Assembly: GCA_902492205.1 (NCBI GenBank)
Contig: CABUKU010000001.1
Coordinates: forward strand, 124,001-188,000
From: an uncultured Bacteroides sp.
GTDB lineage: Bacteria > Bacteroidota > Bacteroidia > Bacteroidales > Bacteroidaceae
Direction: 5' to 3'
Length of the DNA: 64,000 nucleotides
Shown piece after piece: positions 1 through 7,082 of this stretch. Within the stretch, counting starts at the first letter, position 1. Each line of letters starts with the position of its first letter. The notes under the pieces were generated by a model that worked only from the letters and a program-made list of their open reading frames with translations, made no database searches and was not told where the DNA came from. The position numbers were made by a program, and so were the translations under genes.

Positions 1-724
1 CATCGGTGAGCGCTGCACATACCTTTTGTGTGCTGCACAGAAATGTAAGGGGATTATCCGTGTGCATGGCTTCTCCTATCAGATAACTTTTGGCAGCTTC
101 CTGCCACGAATCAAATCCGGTTTTGCACCGTTGATAGGCTGTTTCGATATATCCCCATGCTTCTTGTTCGGTGAGATAACCCACATCAAAGGTAAGACGG
201 GCTATAAATACCATCAATGCCATATCCCATGCAAGAGCGCCTTTTTTCAAATCGGCGGAAGTGAGGGAAAGGATAGTGTTTTCCCGCAGTATCTCCAGAT
301 TATCCGAAAGGTTTCCGGCATAATAGAGGGCAATCTCGGTGAAATAAAAGTTATCTTCTATGTACTTTTCCCGGTCTTGCTTGTTTTTCATGGTAAGCAA
401 CAAGGGTTGCAGCACTTCATAGGCGGTGCGTTCTCCTTCATCGAGCAGGAAGTTGAGCACGCCATGCGCTGCGGTAGATCCTTCTATCTGCCAGTGCAGC
501 GGGTTATCGTCAAGGCACTCCCTTAGTTGTGCGGGGTTCAGTCCTGTTTGTAGCGAGTTGCAATAAGCCCCTTTGTTTTCTCCGTTGATAAGTCCCGGAA
601 GCAGGGCGGCACGTTGCAGGGCGGACAAAGGAACGGTGCGCTTATTCCTTAAATAAGGAGTGGGGACAGCCACGCAGCTTTGATTGCCGGTAAATAAATG
701 ATGTAAGTAAGCTACTAGTTTCAT
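1..724 (-). CDS. DUF1266 domain protein (C-terminus cut by window edge)
   Basis: An open frame runs from an ATG at 724 leftward past the window edge, giving 241 codons with no stop. The N-terminus reads MKLVAYLHHLFTG. The last third carries the DUF1266 signature: GYLTEQEAW, then a helix ending AYQRC, then SWQEAAKSYLIGEAM at about residues 180-225. DUF1266 proteins have no established biochemical role. There is no signal peptide or membrane segment, so it is probably cytoplasmic. It lies downstream of the collagen-like lipoprotein gene on the same strand, but a terminator hairpin separates them. The overlapping plus-strand frame at 26-526 is in the mirrored codon register and is not a gene. 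Confidence 0.8.
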   Translation of the reverse strand, partial: MKLVAYLHHLFTGNQSCVAVPTPYLRNKRTVPLSALQRAALLPGLINGENKGAYCNSLQTGLNPAQLRECLDDNPLHWQIEGSTAAHGVLNFLLDEGERTAYEVLQPLLLTMKNKQDREKYIEDNFYFTEIALYYAGNLSDNLEILRENTILSLTSADLKKGALAWDMALMVFIARLTFDVGYLTEQEAWGYIETAYQRCKTGFDSWQEAAKSYLIGEAMHTDNPLTFLCSTQKVCAALTD

Positions 725-757
725 AGTGTGTATGTTAATATATAGATTGAAAAAAGA

Positions 758-782
758 AGAGAGCACCATGATGATGCTCTCT
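758..782 (-). terminator. Rho-independent terminator of the collagen-like lipoprotein gene
   Basis: AGAGAGCA (758-765) pairs with TGCTCTCT (775-782) around a 9-nt loop. Read on the minus strand, the stem is followed by TTCTTTTTTC. It sits 28 bp past the lipoprotein stop codon. Confidence 0.75.
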
Positions 783-809
783 AATTTCAGCTAGGAATGA
801 AAAAATTAA

Positions 810-3353
810 TTATGCCGGTGCATTTGTAAAATATACAGTCAACTCATAATTTGTTACTACATCATTTTGGTCAGTTAGAGAAAGAATAATCTTATCTTCT
901 GTAATCTGTCCATGTGCTTTAGGTGTAACCTCAAGACCAGAAGAAGTTACTGCTACAGTGCAATATCCATTAACACTTTTAGCAGCATATGACTTTACAT
1001 AAGTATTTGTAATAGAAGTATTCAAGGTAAGCGGTGCAGTACCATCAACAATACTAAGTGTAAGTGCTTCTGTTACTTTCTCTCCTACCTGTGGAGCATA
1101 AATTTTAGTTTTACTCAATGCGCCGCCGTCTAATGCACTTATAAAGTTAGCTACAAATTGAGGAAGCTTTACGGTAAAGTTTGAATTACCTGCTACTTTA
1201 TAACTGAACTGTACATTTGCAGGAATGTAACCCTCTGCATTCCAGAATTTACCAGCTGTAGTTTTCAAGTCAGGACTGTCATAAGTAACAACTGCGGAAG
1301 TTGTATTCGTTAAATCTTCTACAATAAAGTTTGCAGCATCTACATCTGTACCTAAAGTATAAATATTATTTATATCAAACTCATAATTTTCACCAGTTTT
1401 TGCCCCCTCTTTATTAAGACGTGCAGTTAATACATCACCATTAAAGAAAGCAGCTTTTCTTGTTACAATAGCATCTGCACTAGGCAATGTTACATTAATC
1501 TCAACAGGAACTACTTTAAGTTGGTTATGTTTTGCATCTTTAATGATAAAGTTTGCGATGTATTTTCCCGGTTTGGCAGTAGTTGCATAATTAGCTTTAG
1601 GAAGAGTAGTTTTTACTACTGTTTTGATATTGCTTCGGATATTTGTATTACTTGATAAATCAGCAACGCTATTCTGTGCATTTAGATAATCACTTGAAGC
1701 TGTAGGAGTTCCAAAAGGACATTCAGTACCTGCATCTGTAGTGCCGTCTGCTTTCTTAAATTCCCACTCTATTGTTTCAGCAATAGCCACAGTCTCAGCA
1801 CTAATGCTTGTCAATGCTGTGCCAAAGTTAACAACAGCACCTTGATTTGCAGCTACATCCGTTACCACATAATCAATTGAGATAGGAGCATCAGGAGTGA
1901 CTGTGCCGGCAGCGAAGGTAACAGCTAAGTCAGTTACACTTTCATTAATACTACCATTATTAAGCAACTGATGCAAAGTAAATGTTACTGTCTGTCCTGC
2001 AGCCTTTTCATTTGCAGTGAAGCTCATGCCTTTTGGTACGATTCCATATTCTTTTGCAGCAACTTCAGAAGAAGCAGTAACAGTTAAATATGAATCATAA
2101 ACTCCCGCTGCATTACCTTCAATGCTCAAAGTTACTTCTTTCCCGGTAGGAACATCGCTATCTACGGCTGCACCGTTATATTTCACATCAGCTTTAGCAG
2201 CAGCTTGTTCACTACCCTCTGTTCCATCAAATGAAATATCACCATAAGTACCCAAGAACTCACCGGATTTCAAAGCGAACTTAATAGGATTAGCAGAAGC
2301 TTTCAAAGCCTTTTCAAAATCTGCTTTGCTGATACCTTCTTTCAAACCTGTAATGGTGATTTCCCACAAACCGTTTGCAGAAGCTGCTCTTGTCAATGGC
2401 TGATCGGAAACATAAGGTTTCACGTCAATAGTGAAAGGAGCTTCTTCTCCGAGTGAATTGACAATCTGCGGTTTTGCAGTGGTCAGGTCAAAATTATAAG
2501 GAGTAACCTGAATAATAATAGGTTTAAGGTCTGCAAACAATACCTGATTTTCTACAGGAGCACCTTTAGGACCTTTCCATTCAGCAGCAGTTGCTGCATT
2601 AGTCGTCACTGCATTATATTTAAATGTAAGCGGATCAAGATCACCCATTATTGTCAAGCCTGTAACACCCTGAATTTCAGTGGCAGGCAACTTAATGGTT
2701 TCGTATTGGTTGGTATCCTTATTCAGAATGTTAAGGTTCCAGTAGTTACCGTCTTTCACTACAAACGCACCCGATGCTTCAAATGCAGTATCCACATACT
2801 TGCCTTCTGTTGCATCCCAAACCTGAAGTTTGCCGTTAGCGCCTACTTTCACGTCATGTCCGTCGGCACCTGCTGCTCCGGTTTCGCCTTTGTCACCTTT
2901 ATCTCCGGCTGCACCTGTTTCACCCTTGTCTCCGGCTGCTCCGGTTTCACCTTTATCTCCGGTTTCTCCCTTATCACCCTTATCGCCTTTGGCTTTGATG
3001 TTTTGGTTTACACCGTCGATGTACCAATATCCGTCTCTGATTTCAACTACGGAACCGTCTTTACCGTCTACTCCGTTAATACCGTCGGCACCATCCTTGC
3101 CGATGCTCTTAATTTCGGTAGTGCTGCCATCGTTCATGGTCACCTTGATGCCACCTTCGATGCCCTCAACCTTAGTTACCCATTTTCCTGCACCTACCAA
3201 GTCCTGAAGCTTTGCAATAGCATCTTTGTTGGTATTGATCTGCTGTTGCAGGTTGTCGATGTCTTCATCATAATCACTACAACCGACAAATGTACTTGTC
3301 GAAGCAAAAGCTAAAGCTCCAAACAAGACTACTCTAATAAACCTTTTGTTCAT
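810..3353 (-). CDS. Surface lipoprotein with collagen-like Gly-X-Y repeats (DUF4988-like N-terminus)
   Basis: 847 residues. A signal peptide ends in a lipobox with the lipidated Cys at residue 25. The next residues, SDYDEDID, are the acidic patch typical of Bacteroidetes lipoproteins exported to the cell surface. A short coiled coil (about 33-55) is followed by a DUF4988/PL29-N-terminal-like segment (about 56-120). Collagen-like triplets lie at residues 85-100 and, more regularly, 123-165 (GDK/GET/GAA units). The remaining ~680 residues look like beta-rich modules with no enzyme signature I recognise. Gly-X-Y stretches are expected to form trimeric rods, so a fibrous surface adhesin or display protein is the likeliest role; this is inference. 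An AraC-type gene lies 71 bp upstream on the same strand and may control it. Confidence 0.85.
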   Translation of the reverse strand: MNKRFIRVVLFGALAFASTSTFVGCSDYDEDIDNLQQQINTNKDAIAKLQDLVGAGKWVTKVEGIEGGIKVTMNDGSTTEIKSIGKDGADGINGVDGKDGSVVEIRDGYWYIDGVNQNIKAKGDKGDKGETGDKGETGAAGDKGETGAAGDKGDKGETGAAGADGHDVKVGANGKLQVWDATEGKYVDTAFEASGAFVVKDGNYWNLNILNKDTNQYETIKLPATEIQGVTGLTIMGDLDPLTFKYNAVTTNAATAAEWKGPKGAPVENQVLFADLKPIIIQVTPYNFDLTTAKPQIVNSLGEEAPFTIDVKPYVSDQPLTRAASANGLWEITITGLKEGISKADFEKALKASANPIKFALKSGEFLGTYGDISFDGTEGSEQAAAKADVKYNGAAVDSDVPTGKEVTLSIEGNAAGVYDSYLTVTASSEVAAKEYGIVPKGMSFTANEKAAGQTVTFTLHQLLNNGSINESVTDLAVTFAAGTVTPDAPISIDYVVTDVAANQGAVVNFGTALTSISAETVAIAETIEWEFKKADGTTDAGTECPFGTPTASSDYLNAQNSVADLSSNTNIRSNIKTVVKTTLPKANYATTAKPGKYIANFIIKDAKHNQLKVVPVEINVTLPSADAIVTRKAAFFNGDVLTARLNKEGAKTGENYEFDINNIYTLGTDVDAANFIVEDLTNTTSAVVTYDSPDLKTTAGKFWNAEGYIPANVQFSYKVAGNSNFTVKLPQFVANFISALDGGALSKTKIYAPQVGEKVTEALTLSIVDGTAPLTLNTSITNTYVKSYAAKSVNGYCTVAVTSSGLEVTPKAHGQITEDKIILSLTDQNDVVTNYELTVYFTNAPA
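2859..2987 (-). repeat. DNA repeats encoding collagen-like Gly-X-Y triplets
   Basis: About 14 consecutive Gly-X-Y triplets are encoded by near-identical 9- and 18-bp units (GDK, GET, GAA codons). Gain or loss of units would keep the reading frame, so repeat number may vary between strains. Confidence 0.8.
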
Positions 3354-3424
3354 ACTTTTAAATGAATTAATTAATAAAATTGAAATTATAGTTATGTCTT
3401 AAGTCTTCTCTTTTCCTTTATCCG

Positions 3425-3949
3425 CTACCCGGAACCTATCTCTTTGTGAAGCACCAAAGTGCGATACACCACGGGAGATACCCCGGTCGCCTTTTTAAAA
3501 GAAGCATAGAACGCACTGACAGACGAAAACCCGCTCCGGCACGCCACGTCTTTCACAGACAGTTCCTTCATTCCGAGCATCACTTTACAAGCTTCCACAC
3601 GATACTTGTTAATCAGGGTTTTGAAGTTGCACCCGAAATTCCTGTTTATCGTGTTAGATAAATAAGTGGTATTCGTGCCCACTATGGAACTGAACTTAAT
3701 CAGCGACAAGGTGGGATCCAAATACACCTTCTTAATATCCAGATTATAAAGAGCACGTTCATAAATAAATGATTTCCCGTCATCACACACCGCTTCATCC
3801 CTATTGATTTCCTGTGCAGGAGCATCCACCCTTTCCAAACCCGGCATTTCTTTTTTAAAAAGGCCGAGCTGCTCACCAAAGGTTTTGAATATGTCCCGCA
3901 TAAAATCATTCATTTTATTAATTCGCGTTGCGTGTTCATTTGTTTTCAT
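3425..3949 (-). CDS. AraC-family helix-turn-helix transcriptional regulator
   Basis: About 174 residues. The C-terminal ~100 residues form an AraC-type double helix-turn-helix: the second-helix region reads SVKDVACRSGFSSVSAFYASFKKATGVSP and ends in VVYRTL. The N-terminal ~75 residues carry no recognised sensor or cupin domain, so it is a short regulator rather than a classical sugar sensor. Start choice is uncertain: an in-frame ATG lies at 3967, but MKTNEH at 3949 or MNDFMRD at 3913 is more likely, since a TAnnTTTG-like box (TACTTTCG on the minus strand, 3952-3959) overlaps the upstream part. The neighbouring lipoprotein gene is its most probable target; this is inferred from position only. 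Confidence 0.8.
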   Translation of the reverse strand: MKTNEHATRINKMNDFMRDIFKTFGEQLGLFKKEMPGLERVDAPAQEINRDEAVCDDGKSFIYERALYNLDIKKVYLDPTLSLIKFSSIVGTNTTYLSNTINRNFGCNFKTLINKYRVEACKVMLGMKELSVKDVACRSGFSSVSAFYASFKKATGVSPVVYRTLVLHKEIGSG

Positions 3950-3967
3950 GGCGAAAGTATGAATCAT

Positions 3968-4547
3968 TCAAGAGATACACAATGCCAATATGTAGGTTTT
4001 TAAGAAACAGGAAAGTATATTTTAAGAAGTAAGACTAATTCCTATTTCTTAAATGTTTATAGGCATTTTACAAACATTCATTCGTTGTTTACCTGCATTT
4101 CACAGTAAATATTATTTGTAACATAACTATTCTTTCAAACTATAATTAATTGCTTAACTGCTATCGGATAATATACACATAAGGAAAACCGTCGCCGGAG
4201 GAGGGAGAGAGTTAAAAAGTAAAAAAGGAAGGACGGGAGAATGTTTCATTCTTAATTATGGATTAAGTTTCCCCCTTTATAAATAAAGAAGGTGCGAGAC
4301 AAGACTTATTTCACCCGAGAGGTATTGACCGACCCACCAAACGAAAATAAGAAGCTCGCACCCAACATTTAGACAATATCAGGTGAAGCGTTCTATATTG
4401 CTCGTTTGGTGGAAAGGGTCAATTTTCTCAGGATGAACAGCTATATAACGCGTACTAACACCGGGCATTTCTCCGCCCGGATGAACAAAAATAACTCTTT
4501 TTGTTGATTTCCACTATAAAAGCGGCACGAAAAGATTAAAATATTCC
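3968..4547. other. Long intergenic region with paired inverted segments
   Basis: About 580 bp without a credible gene between the AraC-type gene (minus) and spmAB (plus). The left half is AT-rich with nothing recognised. The right half holds an unusual set of complementary segments (4291-4422), a short hairpin CCGGGC/GCCCGG (4461-4466/4475-4480), and an AACAAAAA/TTTTTGTT pairing just after it. Confidence 0.6.
4291..4422. repeat. Three interleaved inverted-repeat pairs
   Basis: GGTGCGAG (4291-4298) complements CTCGCACC (4355-4362). TTCACC (4310-4315) complements GGTGAA (4382-4387). The segment 4325-4343 (TTGACC...CCACCAAACG) complements 4403-4422 (CGTTTGGTGG...GGTCAA). The arms occur in the order A-B-C-A'-B'-C', so they cannot all nest in a single hairpin. 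Confidence 0.6.
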
Positions 4548-4555
4548 TACTTTTG
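4548..4555 (+). promoter_or_regulatory. Bacteroides -7 promoter element for spmAB
   Basis: TACTTTTG matches TAnnTTTG. It lies 28 bp before the ATG at 4583 and overlaps a possible TTG start at 4553, which argues against that start. No clear -33 TTTG. Confidence 0.55.
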
Positions 4556-4582
4556 TGCAAACTATCATCTAAATATCTGTTT

Positions 4583-5815
4583 ATGGTTTTAAACTACATC
4601 TGGATTGCCTTCTTTGTGCTTGCTTTCGTTGTTGCGCTGATAAAACTGGTATTCTTTGGCGACACGCAGGTATTCTCGGAAATAATGAACGCCACTTTCA
4701 GTTCGTCCGAAACCGCATTCAAGATTTCCCTCGGGCTCACAGGTGTACTCTCCCTTTGGCTGGGAATAATGAAGATAGGAGAAAACGGAGGGTTGATAGC
4801 CACCCTTTCACGCTGGCTGAGCCCGATATTCTGCAAATTCTTTCCCGACATACCCAAAGGACACCCCGCAGCCGGCTCCATCTTTATGAACCTTTCGGCA
4901 AACATGCTGGGACTGGACAATGCAGCCACCCCTATGGGGCTGAAAGCCATGAAAGAACTTCAGGAACTGAACGGCGGTAAAGACACGGCAAGCAACCCCA
5001 TGATTATGTTCCTCGTACTCAACACGTCCGGGCTTACCCTTATCCCTATCAGCATCATGGTGTATCGCGCCCAGCTTGGAGCAGCGCAGCCCACAGACAT
5101 ATTTATCCCGATTATGCTCTCCACTTTCTTCTCCACACTGGCAGGGGTGATAGCAGTGAGCCTGTACCAGAAGATAAACCTTTTCAATAAAACCATATTC
5201 CTCTTTCTGGGAGCTATCAGCGCCTTTATCGGAATGATTATCTTTTTCTTCAGCACACTCCCACGGGAGGATATAGACCTCTATTCCACCCTGTTCGCCA
5301 ACATATTCCTCTTTTCGGTCATCATCTGTTTCATTGTGGCAGGGATGAGGAAGAAAATAAATGTATATGACTCCTTTGTAGAAGGAGCAAAAGAGGGTTT
5401 CGGCACAGCCGTGCGCATCATTCCCTATCTGGTTGCCATCCTTGTAGCCATTGCGGTGTTCCGTGCATCGGGAGCCATGCAGTTCATTATAGACGGCATT
5501 GCCTACGTGGTGGCACTTTGCGGAGCAAATACCGATTTTGTCGATGCACTCCCCACCGCACTGATGAAACCTCTGAGCGGAAGCGGCGCACGCGGGTTAA
5601 TGGTGGATGCCATGACTACCTACGGAGCGGATTCGTTTGTGGGACGGCTTGCAAGCGTATTCCAAGGAGCAACGGACACTACTTTCTACATACTTGCCGT
5701 TTACTTCGGCAGCGTGGGAGTCAAGAATACCCGGTATGCCGTGACGTGCGGATTGATTGCCGACTTCGCAGGTGTTATCGCAGCTATTTTCATTTGTTAT
5801 TTATTCTTTCATTAA
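4583..5815 (+). CDS. SpmA/SpmB fusion membrane protein (nucleoside-recognition Gate domains)
   Basis: 410 residues from the ATG at 4583, with about ten hydrophobic segments. The first half matches SpmA (NLSANMLGLDNAATPMGLKAM) and the second half SpmB (GFGTAVRIIPYLVAI, PLSGSGARGLMVD, GATDTTFYI). In spore formers these are separate spore-maturation proteins; here one polypeptide carries both Gate domains, as is common in non-sporulating Bacteroidetes. It is an inner membrane protein, and its transport substrate is unknown. A TTG at 4553 would add ten residues but falls on the -7 box. ybeY starts 7 bp downstream, so the two are probably co-transcribed. Confidence 0.85.
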   Translation: MVLNYIWIAFFVLAFVVALIKLVFFGDTQVFSEIMNATFSSSETAFKISLGLTGVLSLWLGIMKIGENGGLIATLSRWLSPIFCKFFPDIPKGHPAAGSIFMNLSANMLGLDNAATPMGLKAMKELQELNGGKDTASNPMIMFLVLNTSGLTLIPISIMVYRAQLGAAQPTDIFIPIMLSTFFSTLAGVIAVSLYQKINLFNKTIFLFLGAISAFIGMIIFFFSTLPREDIDLYSTLFANIFLFSVIICFIVAGMRKKINVYDSFVEGAKEGFGTAVRIIPYLVAILVAIAVFRASGAMQFIIDGIAYVVALCGANTDFVDALPTALMKPLSGSGARGLMVDAMTTYGADSFVGRLASVFQGATDTTFYILAVYFGSVGVKNTRYAVTCGLIADFAGVIAAIFICYLFFH

Positions 5816-5822
5816 TTAAGAT

Positions 5823-6236
5823 ATGGCAGTAAGTTATCAGACAGACGGGGTAAAGATGCCCGCCATCAAGAAAAGAGAAACTACCGCATGGATTAAATCC
5901 GTAGCGGCAAGTTATGGTAAAAAGGTCGGTGAAATCGCCTATATTTTCTGCTCGGACGAGAAGATACTGGAAGTGAACCGTCAATACCTGCAACATGATT
6001 ATTACACGGACATCATCACTTTCGACTATTGCGAAGGCAACCTCCTGTCCGGTGATTTGTTTATCAGTCTCGACACGGTAAAAACAAATGCCGAACAGTT
6101 CAACGCCACTTATGAGGACGAACTGCACCGCACGATCATTCACGGCATTCTCCACCTTTGCGGCATCAACGACAAAGGCCCCGGCGAACGCGAGATTATG
6201 GAAGCAGCCGAAAACAAGGCTCTCGCCATGAGATAA
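5823..6236 (+). CDS. ybeY: Endoribonuclease YbeY (rRNA maturation factor)
   Basis: 137 residues, cytoplasmic metalloprotein needed in other bacteria for 16S rRNA 3'-end maturation and ribosome quality control. The metal site region reads HGILHLCGINDKGPGEREIM (about residues 105-124). The first two His ligands of the family motif H-x3-H-x5-H are present. The third position, His in E. coli, is occupied by Asp here within the IND-K-G stretch, so the metal site is altered. It directly follows spmAB and is likely in the same transcript. The 490 bp downstream hold repeats and no gene. Confidence 0.9.
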   Translation: MAVSYQTDGVKMPAIKKRETTAWIKSVAASYGKKVGEIAYIFCSDEKILEVNRQYLQHDYYTDIITFDYCEGNLLSGDLFISLDTVKTNAEQFNATYEDELHRTIIHGILHLCGINDKGPGEREIMEAAENKALAMR

Positions 6237-6261
6237 TCCCGCAATCCGGAAACAAGTTGCA

Positions 6262-6369
6262 ATTCCCCTTTCATCGCTTTCAGCCTTCCCTGAAACCACT
6301 TCGTGCAAGGGAATGCAGATGAAAGCAGAGCCCCAAAAACTGCTTTCATCTGCATTCATTGCTTTCATA
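6262..6369 (+). repeat. Dispersed ~108-bp repeat, copy 1
   Basis: Starts CCTTTCATCGCTTTCAG, contains CAGATGAAAGCAGAGCCCC and TGCTTTCATC, and ends CATTGCTTTCATA. It aligns over its whole length with 36481-36589 and, reversed, with 36832-36936. The alternating GAAAGCA and TGCTTTC segments can pair internally. Confidence 0.75.
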
Positions 6370-6476
6370 TGAAATGAAAGTGTTTTAAAACATCCTCCAC
6401 GTTAAGCCCGTTCATGCCTGTTACTAAGCCTTTTTATACCCATAATTAACCCCTTTTATCTTATCACTTAAATAAC

Positions 6477-6556
6477 TTGACAGTTGTAAAGTATATAATT
6501 GACAGTAGTCAAGTATTAACTTGACAGCTGTCAAGTTATTAATTGACAACTGTCAA
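6477..6556. repeat. 22-bp-period palindromic array, TTGACAnnTGTCAA type
   Basis: Four 14-bp imperfect to perfect palindromes start at 6477, 6499, 6521 and 6543, exactly 22 bp apart: TTGACAGTTGTAAA, TTGACAGTAGTCAA, TTGACAGCTGTCAA, TTGACAACTGTCAA. Spacers are AT-rich and 8 bp long. Confidence 0.85.
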
Positions 6557-6726
6557 GTTACTAACATAAGCTATCGAATCACTCTAATCATCTTTAGTAA
6601 TCTGCTTAACATTGCCTATAAAAACCTTTAACGAACAAGAGAAAAGATAATTTAATGATGATAACCCGCAAAATATGATGTATCTTTATCCTCCGCAGAA
6701 TAATAACCCACAAAAACGTTACGCCT

Positions 6727-6993
6727 ATGAGTTTTGCAGGATTTGTATTCGACATGATACGAAGGAACAAAGAAGATCGTAAAGCACTGAAACGGATTCG
6801 CGAACGGTCAAAGGATGCTGCCCAAAACTATAAATCATCCCTTCCCGACATCACCGCCGAAGAGCAAGCGGAAATTATGCTACACACCAAAGAGAGGGAA
6901 GAACAAGAACAAAAATATCGCTTGCGGGCAACGTTGGTAATATTTGGCATTGCCGTTATCATCGGTCTGTCTCTATGGTTAATATTGAATTAA
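6727..6993 (+). CDS. Small protein with C-terminal membrane anchor
   Basis: 88 residues. Residues 10-65 are highly charged and helical (RRNKEDRKALKRIRERSKD, then EEQAEIMLHTKEREEQEQK) and probably form a coiled coil. Residues 66-88 are a single membrane segment ending WLILN, giving a tail-anchored layout. I do not recognise the family. It precedes mnmG by 89 bp, and mnmG appears to have its own promoter. The long upstream repeat region separates it from ybeY. Confidence 0.65.
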   Translation: MSFAGFVFDMIRRNKEDRKALKRIRERSKDAAQNYKSSLPDITAEEQAEIMLHTKEREEQEQKYRLRATLVIFGIAVIIGLSLWLILN

Positions 6994-7051
6994 ACAACGC
7001 GAAAACTACACAGAAAGTATTAACAGACTGGAATAAGCTTGATTTTTTTCG

Positions 7052-7059
7052 TAAATTTG
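7052..7059 (+). promoter_or_regulatory. -7 promoter element for mnmG
   Basis: TAAATTTG matches TAnnTTTG and lies 23 bp before the ATG at 7083. This rules against the longer in-frame start at 6975. Confidence 0.55.
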
Positions 7060-7082
7060 CGCCGTTAAAACAAATTGAATCA

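Larger units (their letters stand above)
6237..6726. other. Repeat-rich intergenic region after ybeY
   Basis: 490 bp with no gene. It holds a copy of a ~108-bp dispersed repeat (6262-6369) and a four-unit 22-bp palindromic array (6477-6556). The last 160 bp are AT-rich with no clear signal. Confidence 0.7.

Noticed and set aside
26..526. Plus-strand frame of 166 codons.
   Set aside because: It is the complement, in the same codon register, of the DUF1266 frame, which has a recognisable motif and an open frame to the window edge.
2706..3314. Long plus-strand frames opposite the collagen-like gene (also 2830-3207).
   Set aside because: They mirror the Gly-X-Y repeat codons of the minus-strand gene, lack a start signal and resemble no protein family.
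4553..4582. TTG start of the SpmA/SpmB-type gene.
   Set aside because: It falls on the TACTTTTG -7 box; the ATG at 4583 fits the family start.
6975..7082. 36-codon N-terminal extension of mnmG.
   Set aside because: It overlaps a -7 box and the end of the upstream gene, and MnmG normally starts at the Rossmann motif.
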